Shown: positions 33,585 to 43,523, counted from the first letter of the stretch. The stretch is 64,000 nucleotides of DNA from 14-2 sp963628035 (GCA_963628035.1 CAVGED010000096.1:9547-73546); one strand, 5' to 3'. Notes: generated by a model from the letters alone, not told the origin. Numbers and translations are program-made.

Positions 33585-34527
33585 GACTGTATCTCCTTCT
33601 TTCTTTTGGTTTCATATTACTTATGAGCACTGCGGCAAATACCAGTACAAATGCGATCAGATGATTCCATGTGATCTTCGCACCCAACGGCAGAGCCAGG
33701 CTCACCAGTGCAGCGAATAACGGCTCTGCCATCTTGATAATGAAAAGCTTTGACAGCTCATATTTCTTCACAACGCTGTACCACAAGCTGTAGCTTACAA
33801 CGGTTGCAGTGATGATGTACCCAAAAACCAGCAGTGCCGCAGGCGTGCATACCGTGATCCTTCCCCCAGACAGAAAGCCTGCTGCCATCAGGATGATTCC
33901 TCCGGTCAGCTGCGAGACCCCCGTTGAAGTAAGCGCCGGCACATCATTTAACAGCTTCTTATAGATCACATTTGAGATCACAGTACATATGCTGGCTCCT
34001 ATGATAAGGAGTGTCCAGACATTGAACCTTATCTTCAATGCGTCCATATTGACGATCAGGATCGAGAACAGCCCCAATGCCGCACCGATCAGCTTTTGCA
34101 CCGTAAACCTGTCCTCCTTAAAAACAAGGAAGGAAAAGCACACAAAAACCAGAACGCCTGACTGCTTTAGCAGTGCTGTCGTGGAACTGTCAATATTGGC
34201 AAGCCCGATATAGGTACAAGCATAATGGAGCACCACTGCAAACAGCCCCACCAGCATTACGCTGCCAAAGGTTCTCCGTTCCAGAATATGGAATGTTCTG
34301 CTCTTTCCCATGCAAAAGACCGAAAGCAAAAGACCGCTGATAAAAAAACGGGCACCCGCAAACAAGAGCAGATTTGCCGGATTGGCTGTATCAAGGCCAA
34401 ATTCTATGTACCCAAGCTTCACAAACGGAAAGAGCGAGCCCCACAATGCAGTAACAACAAAACTAAGCAGAATGATGCGCAGTCTGCTGCTCTTCCCGAT
34501 TTCATTTCTACCTGTATTCTCTGTCAT
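33562..34527 (-). CDS. EamA-family (DMT) transporter
   Basis: A membrane protein of 321 residues with ten hydrophobic helices in two EamA repeats (LWGSLFPFVKLGYIEF in the first, ITATVVSYSLWYSVVKKYELSKLFIIKMAEPLFAAL in the second). DMT transporters usually export amino acids or other metabolites; the substrate here cannot be inferred. The ATG at 34527 is chosen because GAGGAAG precedes it, five codons after another ATG. It follows the Gfo/Idh gene by 20 bp. Confidence 0.87.
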   Translation of the reverse strand: MTENTGRNEIGKSSRLRIILLSFVVTALWGSLFPFVKLGYIEFGLDTANPANLLLFAGARFFISGLLLSVFCMGKSRTFHILERRTFGSVMLVGLFAVVLHYACTYIGLANIDSSTTALLKQSGVLVFVCFSFLVFKEDRFTVQKLIGAALGLFSILIVNMDALKIRFNVWTLLIIGASICTVISNVIYKKLLNDVPALTSTGVSQLTGGIILMAAGFLSGGRITVCTPAALLVFGYIITATVVSYSLWYSVVKKYELSKLFIIKMAEPLFAALVSLALPLGAKITWNHLIAFVLVFAAVLISNMKPKERRRYSHESNVSG

Positions 34528-34547
34528 ATAATACTTCCTCATTCACT

Positions 34548-35411
34548 TTAAAAATCATCATTCGTATATCCACAGGCAGACAGCGTATACTTCTGCAGGA
34601 GATATTCATGGTCAAAATCCACGTCATACGGGATATCGCCGCGTATCATTGCAAGAAACTCCTGCATCATCACATCATAGCGTCCGGCTTCCGGAATCTC
34701 GATCGTCTGATAACAGTCTTTCCAGGGTTCGGACTGTTCCAGAATAGTCTCATGAACGATCATCGGCGCTTCTATGGGACTGACGGAAATACTTCCCTTT
34801 TCCCCATAGACGGTGAACTCCCGCTTTCCCCATCCATTTACCTCGACCGAAGAAACCTTCACAGTGGCAATCCCGTCTTGATATTTCAGAACAGCCAGAG
34901 AGGTGTCCTCGAAGACCAATCCATCCTCGCCGGAACAGGTATGAAAAGTCCGAAGTTCCTCTGGTTCGCCCTTTATCTTCAGGCACAGATCCAGCAGATG
35001 TCCTCCGAATATGAACATTACCGGTGCTTTCACTCCATAGCCTATCAACTGCTTTTTGAACCAGCGAGGATGGCATGTGCTCATAGTGGCTGTAATATTG
35101 AGGATCTTTCCCAGTCTGCCTTCTTCTATCTGCCGCATAATATAACGGACACCTGCATTATAGCGGTACATATATCCGGTCTGATAGACCAACTTCTTTT
35201 CCTTAAGGATTGTAAGCAGCTTCTGCTTTGTATAAACATGGATCCCGTCATAAACCCCCGGATTTTCTTCCCGCCTTCTTTCCAGCATTGTGGGGTCTTC
35301 CTCGCAAAGCCCCACAATTTCAATATTCTCATTCTGCTTTAATGTTCGGATTGCATTCGCCGCATGATTATGACCGACGCCGAATATACCGATTTTAATG
35401 TTCCTTTCCAT
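34548..35411 (-). CDS. Gfo/Idh/MocA family oxidoreductase
   Basis: A 287-residue NAD(P)-dependent oxidoreductase. The N-terminal Rossmann fold opens KIGIFGVGHNHAANAIR; the C-terminal substrate domain contains GGHLLDLCLKI. The family EKP motif is replaced by a region reading YTKQKLLTILKEKK, so the usual catalytic lysine is not where expected and the activity is uncertain. The start at 35411 has GAGGT upstream. With the EamA transporter and quinone oxidoreductase it forms a three-gene unit divergent from an AraC regulator, which probably controls it. Confidence 0.82.
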   Translation of the reverse strand: MERNIKIGIFGVGHNHAANAIRTLKQNENIEIVGLCEEDPTMLERRREENPGVYDGIHVYTKQKLLTILKEKKLVYQTGYMYRYNAGVRYIMRQIEEGRLGKILNITATMSTCHPRWFKKQLIGYGVKAPVMFIFGGHLLDLCLKIKGEPEELRTFHTCSGEDGLVFEDTSLAVLKYQDGIATVKVSSVEVNGWGKREFTVYGEKGSISVSPIEAPMIVHETILEQSEPWKDCYQTIEIPEAGRYDVMMQEFLAMIRGDIPYDVDFDHEYLLQKYTLSACGYTNDDF

Positions 35412-35601
35412 CTCAATGTACCTCATACCAGAAAAATTTTATTCTCAAATGATATCTATTTGAACTGCGAATCGCTCTCTTTTTTGTCTGTAATCATTCT
35501 AAATCGTAACCATATGCTTGTAAATAGATGTTTCTAGTACTTTTGTCGATTTTGATACTATTTATTATCGTTTTTAAATTTTATGCATTCATTGATTTTT
35601 A

Positions 35602-35630
35602 TTGATTTTTGGCAATATCCGAATTATAAT
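35602..35630 (+). promoter_or_regulatory. Sigma-A promoter of the AraC regulator
   Basis: TTGATT (35602-35607), 17-bp spacer, TATAAT (35625-35630). A tandem ATTGATTTTT repeat covers the -35. The rest of the intergenic region back to 35411 is AT-rich; no clear promoter for the divergent operon was found there. Confidence 0.7.
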
Positions 35631-35673
35631 CTCTATATAAGTTTCGAGCCTTGTGTTAGAAAAGGAGCATCCC

Positions 35674-36483
35674 ATGCATGAGATAAATCTTTCAGATATT
35701 ATTTTGCATCACATACTTGCGGTGAACACCATCGTTATCGATCCCCACTGTCCCCATATGAAAAACAACCGGACTACCTACTCCCTGGCCTTGAAGCTGG
35801 AGGGCACGTCCTATTACTACTGCAACGGCGAAAATATCCTTTCTGACGCCCAGCACCTGATCCTGATTTCCAAGGATGCCAGATATTCCTATGAATCTCT
35901 GGAGAAGGGACGCTGCATCATGATCGAATTTGACGCAGGGCTGGACTGTGAACCGTTTTCCTTCTATTCTTATACCCTGGCGGAAAAGAATATACAGGAG
36001 GTTGCCAAGAATTTTCTTTCCATTTCCCGGATCTGGGATTCCAAAAAAGAGAATTACATACTGAAATGCAAGTCGAAGTTTTATAAGATTTTAGACCTGG
36101 CCTCAAGCAAGCCGGAATCTGCTTATATCCCGGCCTCCACAAAAGATATTTTAAACACTGCTGTGGACTATATGCATATGCATTATGATGATATCAATAT
36201 CTCCAATGATTCCCTTGCAGATATGTCCAACATCAGTACCGTCTACTTCCGCAAGCTTTTCACCAAGACCTTCGGCATATCCCCCATCAAGTATCTGAAG
36301 AAGATCCGTATGCAGAAGGCCAAGGAGCTGCTGATGGCAGATTCCGGTTCCATCTCCGATATTGCACGGCTGACAGGATTCACCAGCATCTCCACCTTCA
36401 GCAAGGTCTTCAAAGCGGAAAACGGCTTTTCGCCCACCGAATACGGAAAACAGATCTATAAGAGAAGACAGAAATCGCTGTAA
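35674..36483 (+). CDS. AraC-family transcriptional regulator
   Basis: A 269-residue regulator with an N-terminal cupin-like sensing domain (about residues 1-140) and a C-terminal pair of helix-turn-helix motifs (NISNDSLADMSNISTVYFRKLFTKTFGISPIKYLKKIRMQKAKELL and ISDIARLTGFTSISTFSKVFKAENGFSP). The start at 35674 has AAAGGAG seven bases upstream; a GTG at 35653 lies before that site. It is divergent from the Gfo/Idh-EamA-quinone reductase genes, its most likely targets. The inducer is probably a sugar or sugar acid, but this is inference. Confidence 0.88.
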   Translation: MHEINLSDIILHHILAVNTIVIDPHCPHMKNNRTTYSLALKLEGTSYYYCNGENILSDAQHLILISKDARYSYESLEKGRCIMIEFDAGLDCEPFSFYSYTLAEKNIQEVAKNFLSISRIWDSKKENYILKCKSKFYKILDLASSKPESAYIPASTKDILNTAVDYMHMHYDDINISNDSLADMSNISTVYFRKLFTKTFGISPIKYLKKIRMQKAKELLMADSGSISDIARLTGFTSISTFSKVFKAENGFSPTEYGKQIYKRRQKSL

Positions 36484-36510
36484 GCTCGCATGCCTACAGC
36501 GATTTCTTAT
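36470..36510. terminator. Bidirectional terminator overlapping the AraC stop codon
   Basis: AGAAATCGCTGTA (36470-36482) and TACAGCGATTTCT (36495-36507) form a perfect 13-bp stem with a 12-nt loop, followed by TTAT. The 5' arm includes the AraC stop codon. It separates the convergent araC-like and metH genes. Confidence 0.7.
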
Positions 36511-36536
36511 ATGGCTTTCGTCAGATTGTTCCTTTC

Positions 36537-39167
36537 CTACCCCATCAACCGCTTCACCAGCTCCACGGCTCCTACCGCATCCTCGGAATAGCCGTCTGCG
36601 CCGATCTGTGTGGCGTAATCCTGCGTGACTGCCGCACCGCCCACAATGACCTTCACATCCAGTCCTTGGCGGCGCACCTCTTCTATGACCTCCTTCATAT
36701 ACGTCATGGTGGTGGTCATCAGTGCCGACAGGCCGATAACATCCGCATGGTGCTCCCTGGCGGCGGCAACTATGGTCTCCTTGTCCACATCCTTCCCCAG
36801 GTCAAAGACACGAAATCCGTAGTTTTTCATCATCATAGCCACCAGATTCTTGCCGATATCATGGATATCTCCCTTGACCGTGGCAATAACCACTGTTGGT
36901 CCCTGGCTGTCTCCCTGTGCTTCCATGAGCACCGGTTCTAAGACAGCGACGCCCTCTTCCATGGCCTTGGCACTTAAGATAAGCTGGGGCAGGAAATACT
37001 TCTGCTGGTTGAACAGTTCCCCAACCTCATTGATGGCAGGGATCAACACCTGATCCAGCAATTCCTTCGCAGGCTCACCGACTCTGAGTGCCTCGCCGAT
37101 ATGTTCTGCCGCCTGCTTCGCCTGTCCTTTCAGCACATCCTGACGGATGGCTTCCCGTAGCTGACTGGAAAGATTCTGACTTTCTGTCTGACTATCTTGT
37201 TTCCCACTCTCCTGGCTGAGCCTTCGATCCTCCACATGGCTTCCCGTCTCACTGCCAGCCGCATTTTTCGTCTGACTCTCCACATGATTCAATGGCCGAC
37301 TTTTTGCGCTTTCGTCTATGTTTTTTGAAGGCTGCTTCTCCTGCAACTCCCTCTGCTTCTGGCAGTCCTCTACATACCGCACTGCCGCCAGATCCTTACC
37401 CATCAACAGATCCGCTGCAAAGCGGCTGCGCTGGAACAATTCCTGGGAGGGATTGGAGATAGCCATAGTCAGTCCCTGAGCAATAGCCATAGACAGGAAT
37501 GCGGCATTTACATAACTCCGCTCCGGCAGACCGAAGGAGATATTGGAAAGTCCGCAGATGGTGGCAAAGCCCTCCTGATGACAGCGTGCAACAGTGGCGA
37601 GAGTATCTCTGGCCGCCATAGGCTCCGCGGCCACAGCCGCTACCAGCCCATCCACAACAATATCCTCCTTGGCAAAGCCCAGCGCGCGTGCCTTCTCCCA
37701 CACATATTGAATGTTCTCCCAGCGCTCCGCCTGATTCTTCGGAAGGCCGTTATCCTTCAGCGGAAGCAGGACAAACATCGCTCCATACTTCTTTACAATT
37801 GGCAAAAGCTTCTCAATCTTGACCTTTTCACAGGAGACAGAGTTCACCAGGGCTCGCCCCGGATAGCGCCGCAATGCTGCCGCGATCACCTCAGGATTGC
37901 TGGAATCGATGCAAAGAGGTATCCCTGCCACCGGACCTGCCTCCTCGATCACCCTAAGCATCATGGCCTGTTCATCGATTCCGCCCATCCCCACGTTGAT
38001 ATCCAGGATGGAAGCCCCCTGCCGCACCTGATCTCTGGCCATGTCGCAGGCCATATCAAGGCTTCCGGCTAAAAGCTCCGCCTGAAGCTTCTTCTTTCCG
38101 GTGGGATTGATGCGCTCGCCAACGATATGAAAAGGCCCATCCAGTGTAAACTCCAGAAAGCTCCGCTCGCAGGAGAGAAGCCTGCGGCGTGATCCGTCGG
38201 TACTGTCAGCTCCAGCTTCCCTGCCAACAATGCCTGCCTCGATATCCATGCCTGTATCGCCAGCTCCGGTGTCTCTGCCGTTTTTCCTGCAGCGTTCCGG
38301 GATCCTTCTCCCCATAGCCTCGATATAGGAAGGATCCGTTCCGCAGCAGCCGCCCACCACAGTGGCTCCTGCCTCCACCAGCTCCTTCATACCGTCTGCA
38401 AAGGCATCCTTTGGCATGTCAAACACAGTCCTGCCATTTTCCAGTCTTGGCAGTCCTGCGTTGGGCTTGGCGATCAGCGGAACCGTCGCATAAGAAGCCA
38501 TCTCACGGATCAGCGGCAGCATCGTATCCGGCCCGCTGGAGCAGTTGAGCCCGAAGGCATCCACGCCAAGAGCCTCCATGGTGATCAGCGCCGTCACCGG
38601 ATCCGTGCCATAGAGGGTTCTGCCGCTATTTTCCAGAGTAATAGTCACAAATACCGGAAGCTCCGTGGCTTCCTTCACTGCCAGAACTGCCGCCCGGCAC
38701 TCCTGTATGCTCATCATGGTCTCTACCACGATGAGATCCGCCCCTGCCTCGGCGATAGCAGTCACCTGCTCTTTATAGATATCTACCAGCTCCTCGAAGT
38801 CCATCTCCCCCATAGGAGCCAGCGGCTGTCCCGTCATGGTGATATCTCCGGCAACCAGACACCGTTGGGAAGCTTCCTCCACCGCCTGCTTACTCAATGC
38901 CACCAGACGCTGATTGATCTCCTTTACGCTTTCCTTGACACCATACTCCTTAAGCTTAACGGAATTTCCGGAAAAGGTAGGCGCATAAATAATCTGGCTT
39001 CCTGCCCGTATATAGCTTTTCTGAAGTTCTATCAGCACGTCCGGATGTTCAAGAATCCACAGCTCCGGGCAAACACCCGCAGGCATTCCCGCCCGCTGCA
39101 GATTTGTCCCGGTCGCTCCATCCAGAAACAATATTTCTTTTTTCAGTCTTTCCCGCAGATTATTCAT
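36537..39167 (-). CDS. metH: Cobalamin-dependent methionine synthase without activation domain
   Basis: Transfers a methyl group from methyl-tetrahydrofolate through cobalamin to homocysteine. The 876-residue protein has a homocysteine-binding barrel (1-290; zinc ligands Cys209, Cys274, Cys275), a pterin-binding barrel (about 330-590; RINPTGKKK, DINVGMGGIDEQ), a polar linker (about 610-680) rich in Q, S, E and K, then the helical cap and the B12 domain with DIHDIG (His769 as cobalt ligand). The SAM-binding reactivation domain of E. coli MetH is missing, as in many anaerobes. Its ATG overlaps the upstream stop codon as ATGA. Confidence 0.95.
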   Translation of the reverse strand: MNNLRERLKKEILFLDGATGTNLQRAGMPAGVCPELWILEHPDVLIELQKSYIRAGSQIIYAPTFSGNSVKLKEYGVKESVKEINQRLVALSKQAVEEASQRCLVAGDITMTGQPLAPMGEMDFEELVDIYKEQVTAIAEAGADLIVVETMMSIQECRAAVLAVKEATELPVFVTITLENSGRTLYGTDPVTALITMEALGVDAFGLNCSSGPDTMLPLIREMASYATVPLIAKPNAGLPRLENGRTVFDMPKDAFADGMKELVEAGATVVGGCCGTDPSYIEAMGRRIPERCRKNGRDTGAGDTGMDIEAGIVGREAGADSTDGSRRRLLSCERSFLEFTLDGPFHIVGERINPTGKKKLQAELLAGSLDMACDMARDQVRQGASILDINVGMGGIDEQAMMLRVIEEAGPVAGIPLCIDSSNPEVIAAALRRYPGRALVNSVSCEKVKIEKLLPIVKKYGAMFVLLPLKDNGLPKNQAERWENIQYVWEKARALGFAKEDIVVDGLVAAVAAEPMAARDTLATVARCHQEGFATICGLSNISFGLPERSYVNAAFLSMAIAQGLTMAISNPSQELFQRSRFAADLLMGKDLAAVRYVEDCQKQRELQEKQPSKNIDESAKSRPLNHVESQTKNAAGSETGSHVEDRRLSQESGKQDSQTESQNLSSQLREAIRQDVLKGQAKQAAEHIGEALRVGEPAKELLDQVLIPAINEVGELFNQQKYFLPQLILSAKAMEEGVAVLEPVLMEAQGDSQGPTVVIATVKGDIHDIGKNLVAMMMKNYGFRVFDLGKDVDKETIVAAAREHHADVIGLSALMTTTMTYMKEVIEEVRRQGLDVKVIVGGAAVTQDYATQIGADGYSEDAVGAVELVKRLMG

Positions 39168-41059
39168 TGCACACCCTTTTCTCTCATTCGCTTCATAATC
39201 GTACTTATCATCGATGCCCGGTTAAAGGGAACCATGAAATAAAATCCGTCCCCGATCTCTGCCAACTGCTCCAGTGTTTCCAACGCAATTGCTACTCCGA
39301 CAACCTCGCCTTCCTCACGACTCATATCCTTGTGATAGCGGGCTACCACTTCCTCCGGCACATGGACGCCGGACATCTCATTCTTCATATAGCAGGCATT
39401 GCGGTAGCTGACCAAGGGCATGATCCCGCAAAGGATCTTCGTATCCACCTGCTCCTTCACATAAGCGATACGCTCCACATCCTCCCGGCTGTAGATGGGC
39501 TGGGTCAGGAAGTAGCTGGCTCCGGCCTCGATTTTCCGTTTCATGCGTTCGATCTCCTTGTCCAGATTGGCGCGCCCGTAATTCAATGCTCCCCCATAGA
39601 CAATGGGATCCTCCTGAAAATATTCCAGATTCATCTGCCGGACATACTCCATCAGCGTGATGGAATTGAAATCATACACCGGCGATGTCCCGCTTCTTGC
39701 TCCTCCCGGCACCGGATCTCCGGTCACCAGAAGCAGATTGCGTATGCCATTCATATGAGCACCCAGGAAGGCAGCTCCCATGCCGAGACGGTTCCGGTCT
39801 CTGCAGCTTACGTGGGGCATAACCGGGATCTCCAGCTCCCTCTGTATCTTCACTCCGGTCATCAGGGAGTCCGCCCGCATCTTCCCCATGGGAGAATCCG
39901 CGAAGGTGAGCATGTCTGCTCCAGCCTCCTTTAAAAGCAATGCTGCACGAATGATCTTCTCATCGTTTCCATCAAAAGGCGGATCCAGCTCTACCACCAC
40001 CGGCTTCTTTGATCCATGAAGCTTCTGATAGAATTCATTCCGTTCCTTCTGCACGGTCTGTTCGCCGGAAACACTGCTTACATGATGCATCCGCCGTGGC
40101 TTGCCAAGACTTACATGCTCCTTAAGCCGCCGTATATAGGACGGCGAGGTGCCGCAGCAGCCACCCATGAAGTTCACGCCCAGCGCCGCCAGTTCCTTCA
40201 TATTCTCGCAGAAATAATCCACGTTCTCCTGATAACCTGTCCGTTCCCGGAGAATTCCGGGATATCCGGAATTCGGCATTACCGATACCACCAGGTCTCC
40301 AAAATCCAGCTTTTTTAAAATCTGCAGCATGTGCGTGGAACCGATGCCGCAGTTAAATCCAACGCCGTCCAACACCTGACTTGCACCTGCCTGATCCAGT
40401 ACACTCTGCGCCCGGATGCCGGCACTGGTATAACCGTACTTATTCAAGCAAAAACTTGCCATGATGAAAATATCTTCCCTCTTTTTCTTCAGATATTCCG
40501 CCACCGGCAGGATATACTGAAAATCAGCGAAGGTCTCAAACCATATGATCCCGGCTCCGGCTGCCAGATGCGCATCGGCAATGGCAAAATACTCCTCCAG
40601 AAGCTCCTGTTCTTCCATTCCCTGAGTCGGAACAGGACCGATATCTCCGGCCACAAAAATCTCCTGCTCTGTCTGCCTGTCTCGAATGCTCTGTTCCCCT
40701 TGAATGGATTGCTCTTCTTGAATGTCCTGCTCCTCCCGGATGGCCTGATGTGCCAGTCGGTGCGCCGCCCCGATATTGTCCGCAAGCTGCCGCAGCATTT
40801 TCTCACGCCCAGCCCCGGACTCCGGCCGGACTCCAAACAGAGTCGACGGATTGGAGGCGAAGCTGTTGGTTCGCAAGAGCCTTGCTCCTGCCTGCAGGTA
40901 TTCCTTGTGGATGGCAAGAATCCGTTCCGGCTGACTCACGTTAAGAAGCTCCGGGCTGCGTCGATCCGCTGGGAACAGTTCTCCGCAATAGGTTCCCATT
41001 GCCCCGTCCGCCAATATCTGATGTTCTCTGAAATATTCCTTTAAATTCACTGAAATCAT
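39164..41059 (-). CDS. Homocysteine S-methyltransferase / methylenetetrahydrofolate reductase fusion
   Basis: A 631-residue two-domain protein. The N-terminal half is a homocysteine methyltransferase barrel (ILADGAMGTYCGELFP, GFNCGIGSTH, FMGGCCGTSP, with the zinc cysteines). The C-terminal half, from about residue 335, is MetF-like (VVELDPPFDGNDEK, GGALNYGRANLDKEIERMKRKIEAGASYFLTQPIY). The fusion would make methyl-tetrahydrofolate and could use it in the same protein. The ribosome site GGAGG is only one base before the ATG at 41059, so a GTG at 41050 may be the real start. It lies between folBK and metH. Confidence 0.9.
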   Translation of the reverse strand: MISVNLKEYFREHQILADGAMGTYCGELFPADRRSPELLNVSQPERILAIHKEYLQAGARLLRTNSFASNPSTLFGVRPESGAGREKMLRQLADNIGAAHRLAHQAIREEQDIQEEQSIQGEQSIRDRQTEQEIFVAGDIGPVPTQGMEEQELLEEYFAIADAHLAAGAGIIWFETFADFQYILPVAEYLKKKREDIFIMASFCLNKYGYTSAGIRAQSVLDQAGASQVLDGVGFNCGIGSTHMLQILKKLDFGDLVVSVMPNSGYPGILRERTGYQENVDYFCENMKELAALGVNFMGGCCGTSPSYIRRLKEHVSLGKPRRMHHVSSVSGEQTVQKERNEFYQKLHGSKKPVVVELDPPFDGNDEKIIRAALLLKEAGADMLTFADSPMGKMRADSLMTGVKIQRELEIPVMPHVSCRDRNRLGMGAAFLGAHMNGIRNLLLVTGDPVPGGARSGTSPVYDFNSITLMEYVRQMNLEYFQEDPIVYGGALNYGRANLDKEIERMKRKIEAGASYFLTQPIYSREDVERIAYVKEQVDTKILCGIMPLVSYRNACYMKNEMSGVHVPEEVVARYHKDMSREEGEVVGVAIALETLEQLAEIGDGFYFMVPFNRASMISTIMKRMREKGVQ

Positions 41060-41086
41060 TCCTCCAATGCTTCTTTTACACATGAT

Positions 41087-41932
41087 TCACCGTCCATGGG
41101 ACAGCTCTTCCAGCATCCTCTTCACCGTCTTTCCCGTTACCGGGTGACGCTTATAGGGACACAGCTCCGCCAGCGGACGCAGTACAAAGTCCCGGTTCGC
41201 CATATCCGGGTGCGGCAGCAGGAGCTTCGGATCCTCCGTAACCAGATCATCGTAGAAGATCAGATCCAGATCCAGAGTTCTCGGTCCCCAATGCACCAGA
41301 CGCTCCCGTCCGGCCTCCGCCTCGATCCGGTTCATCTCTGTAAGCAGCTCCATGGGCGTAAGAAGTGTGGCGACGGATAGACAGCCATTTAAGAAGTTAT
41401 CCTGCTCCACGCCCCCATAGGGCTCCGTCTCAAGAAGTTGGGATACCTGTTCTACCCGGATTCCCTCCATCTGTCCCAGCTTATCAACAGCTTCCGTAAT
41501 GTAGGCCTTCTTATCCCCCAGGTTGGAACCCAGGGCGATATATGCCTTATGCCAGCTTCGACTGATTTTAACAGATACGGACTCCAAGGGCAGACCAATG
41601 GGCGCCCATGGCTTTATGATCTCCAGATCGATGCGAGCCAGGTGTGGTGTTGTAAGCAGCAGGTGCTCTGCCAAGCGCTCTGCAGCCGATTCGATCAGGT
41701 GATACGTGTTTTCCTTCAGGAAACGGGTGATCTCCTTACAGATGATTCCGTAATGAATCGACCTTTCAAGTTCATCCGTAAGCCCCGCCTCGCGCGTGTC
41801 GGTGTAGAGCGATGCATTTACCAGAAACTTCTGCCCCAGCTTCGTCTCTTCGGGAAATACACCGTGGTTGCCGAACACCTCCAGGTGCCGGATTTGTATT
41901 GTATCTTGTTCTTCCATAATCGTATTATGCAT
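41087..41932 (-). CDS. folBK: Dihydroneopterin aldolase / HPPK fusion
   Basis: A 281-residue bifunctional folate enzyme. Residues 10-125 are dihydroneopterin aldolase (IRHLEVFGNHGVFPEETKLG with the catalytic region, then LIESAAERLAEHLL). Residues 130-281 are hydroxymethyldihydropterin pyrophosphokinase (YIALGSNLGDKKAYI, YGGVEQDNFLNG, WGPRTLDLDLIFYDD with the paired aspartates for magnesium). Two consecutive steps of folate synthesis are therefore joined. An ATG five codons inside is an alternative start. The gene follows folP and precedes the methyltransferase fusion in one operon. Confidence 0.94.
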   Translation of the reverse strand: MHNTIMEEQDTIQIRHLEVFGNHGVFPEETKLGQKFLVNASLYTDTREAGLTDELERSIHYGIICKEITRFLKENTYHLIESAAERLAEHLLLTTPHLARIDLEIIKPWAPIGLPLESVSVKISRSWHKAYIALGSNLGDKKAYITEAVDKLGQMEGIRVEQVSQLLETEPYGGVEQDNFLNGCLSVATLLTPMELLTEMNRIEAEAGRERLVHWGPRTLDLDLIFYDDLVTEDPKLLLPHPDMANRDFVLRPLAELCPYKRHPVTGKTVKRMLEELSHGR

Positions 41933-42016
41933 CCGTCTAAAACCTCGTTGAGCTTTCTTCTTATTGATCCTACTGATTCTATTAATCGCTTTGTTCGTTG
42001 ATCCGGCTGATCGTTC

Positions 42017-42829
42017 CTATCCCCTGCTGTCCCGGATAGCCTCCGTCATCCGGATGGCCCATACATTCTCCTTTACGTCGTGGACACGCACGAACGCGCA
42101 TCCCTTCTGCACGGCGTACACCGTAGTCACCAATGTCCCCTCCAGACGCTCCTCCACCGGAAGATCCAGTGTCAGCCCGATCACGGACTTTCTGGAGGTT
42201 CCCAAGAGGATCGGGCAGCCCAGCTCATGAAGCTGCTCCAGAGAATCAATAACCATAAGGTTCTGCTCGCGCGTCTTGCCAAAACCAACTCCCGGATCCA
42301 GGATGATCCGCTCCCTGGCAATTCCTGACGCCTCCGCGATCCGAAGCGTCTCTGTCAGATCCTGCTTCACCTCTGCCATCAGATCTTGGTATACCGCTTC
42401 GCTTCGATTGTGCATAAGACAGCAGGCTGCGCCGCTCTCTGCGATGAGCTGCGCCAACTTCCCATCATGCTTTAAACCCCAGATATCGTTGATGAGATCG
42501 GCACCTGCCTTTAAGGCTTCCGCAGCCACCGCAGATTTATACGTATCGATAGAGAGCGGCACATCGAATTCTGCCTTCAGCCGTTCCAATACCGGAGCAA
42601 TACGCTCGATCTCCTCCTGATCTGTAATCTTCACATGTCCCGGCCGGGTAGATTCCCCGCCAACATCCAGAATATCAGCACCCTCCGCGATCATACTTGC
42701 CGCATGCGCAAGCGCCCGGTCTATGGTATTATATTTTCCGCCGTCCGAAAAGGAATCCGGTGTCACATTCAGGATTCCCATCACATAGGTGTGACGACCG
42801 ATATCAAAATCTCGATTTCCAATGAGCAT
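42017..42829 (-). CDS. folP: Dihydropteroate synthase
   Basis: Condenses hydroxymethyldihydropterin pyrophosphate with p-aminobenzoate; the target of sulfonamides. The 270-residue barrel has the pterin loop VMGILNVTPDSFSDGGKY (16-33), DILDVGGESTRPG (54-66) and DPGVGFGKTREQN. All expected substrate residues appear present and no resistance-type insertion is visible in the first loops. It lies between folE and folBK, 84 bp from each, in the folate operon. The ribosome site is GGAGGATG. Confidence 0.96.
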   Translation of the reverse strand: MLIGNRDFDIGRHTYVMGILNVTPDSFSDGGKYNTIDRALAHAASMIAEGADILDVGGESTRPGHVKITDQEEIERIAPVLERLKAEFDVPLSIDTYKSAVAAEALKAGADLINDIWGLKHDGKLAQLIAESGAACCLMHNRSEAVYQDLMAEVKQDLTETLRIAEASGIARERIILDPGVGFGKTREQNLMVIDSLEQLHELGCPILLGTSRKSVIGLTLDLPVEERLEGTLVTTVYAVQKGCAFVRVHDVKENVWAIRMTEAIRDSRG

Positions 42830-42913
42830 TTTTCATCCTCCATATCACATTTTCCTCTATCACAGAGTGCTCTTTCTGATGATAGAATACCGCGAAGTAC
42901 TATGTCATCGAAT

Positions 42914-43471
42914 TCACTTTCCTATGACACCAAAAAACCTCTGCTGCAGCTCCTCCGATTCCGCAAATGTTCCCCGGACTGCATATGTCACGGTCTTGCT
43001 TCCCGGCTTCTTTACGCCGCGCATAGTCATGCACATATGCTCCGCCTCCAGCAGCACCATGGCTCCCGCCGGCTTTAAGTATTCCATGATGGCATCCGCG
43101 ATCTGATCCGTGAGCTGCTCCTGAATCTGCGGCCTTCTGGCAAACACCTCCACCGTTCTGGCCAGCTTGCTTAAGCCAACCACTCTTCCATTGGGAATGT
43201 AGGCCACATGGGCTTTCCCATAGAAAGGCAGCAAATGGTGCTCGCAGGTGGAATAGAACACAATATCCTTCTCCACCACCATACGGTCATTCTTTGCCGG
43301 AAATGTCTTCGTGAGGTATTCCTCCGGGCTTTCCTCCATCCCTCCGTATATCTCCTCATACATCCGGGCGATCCGCTCCGGTGTTCCCAGAAGTCCCTCG
43401 CGGTTCACGTCTTCCCCGATTCCTGCAAGAAGCAGCCGCACCCCTTCTTCAATCTTACTCTTGTCTATCAT
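42914..43471 (-). CDS. folE: GTP cyclohydrolase I
   Basis: Opens the GTP ring to give dihydroneopterin triphosphate, the entry step to folate. The 185-residue protein has the zinc-binding core FYSTCEHHLLPFYGKAHVAYIP and the CMTMRGVKKPGS segment that supplies the second zinc cysteine, so it is the zinc-dependent type IA enzyme. The start has a GGATGAAAG site. It is 52 bp after folC and begins the pterin part of the operon. Confidence 0.96.
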   Translation of the reverse strand: MIDKSKIEEGVRLLLAGIGEDVNREGLLGTPERIARMYEEIYGGMEESPEEYLTKTFPAKNDRMVVEKDIVFYSTCEHHLLPFYGKAHVAYIPNGRVVGLSKLARTVEVFARRPQIQEQLTDQIADAIMEYLKPAGAMVLLEAEHMCMTMRGVKKPGSKTVTYAVRGTFAESEELQQRFFGVIGK

Positions 43472-43523
43472 CTTTCATCCCGCTTTTCTATCTATTTTAG
43501 CATGCATATTTCCCTATTTTTTA

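Noticed and set aside
41060..41086. SAM riboswitch or T-box before the methyltransferase/metH genes
   Set aside because: Only 27 bases separate folBK from the fusion gene and no leader fold is possible; control must act at the operon start.
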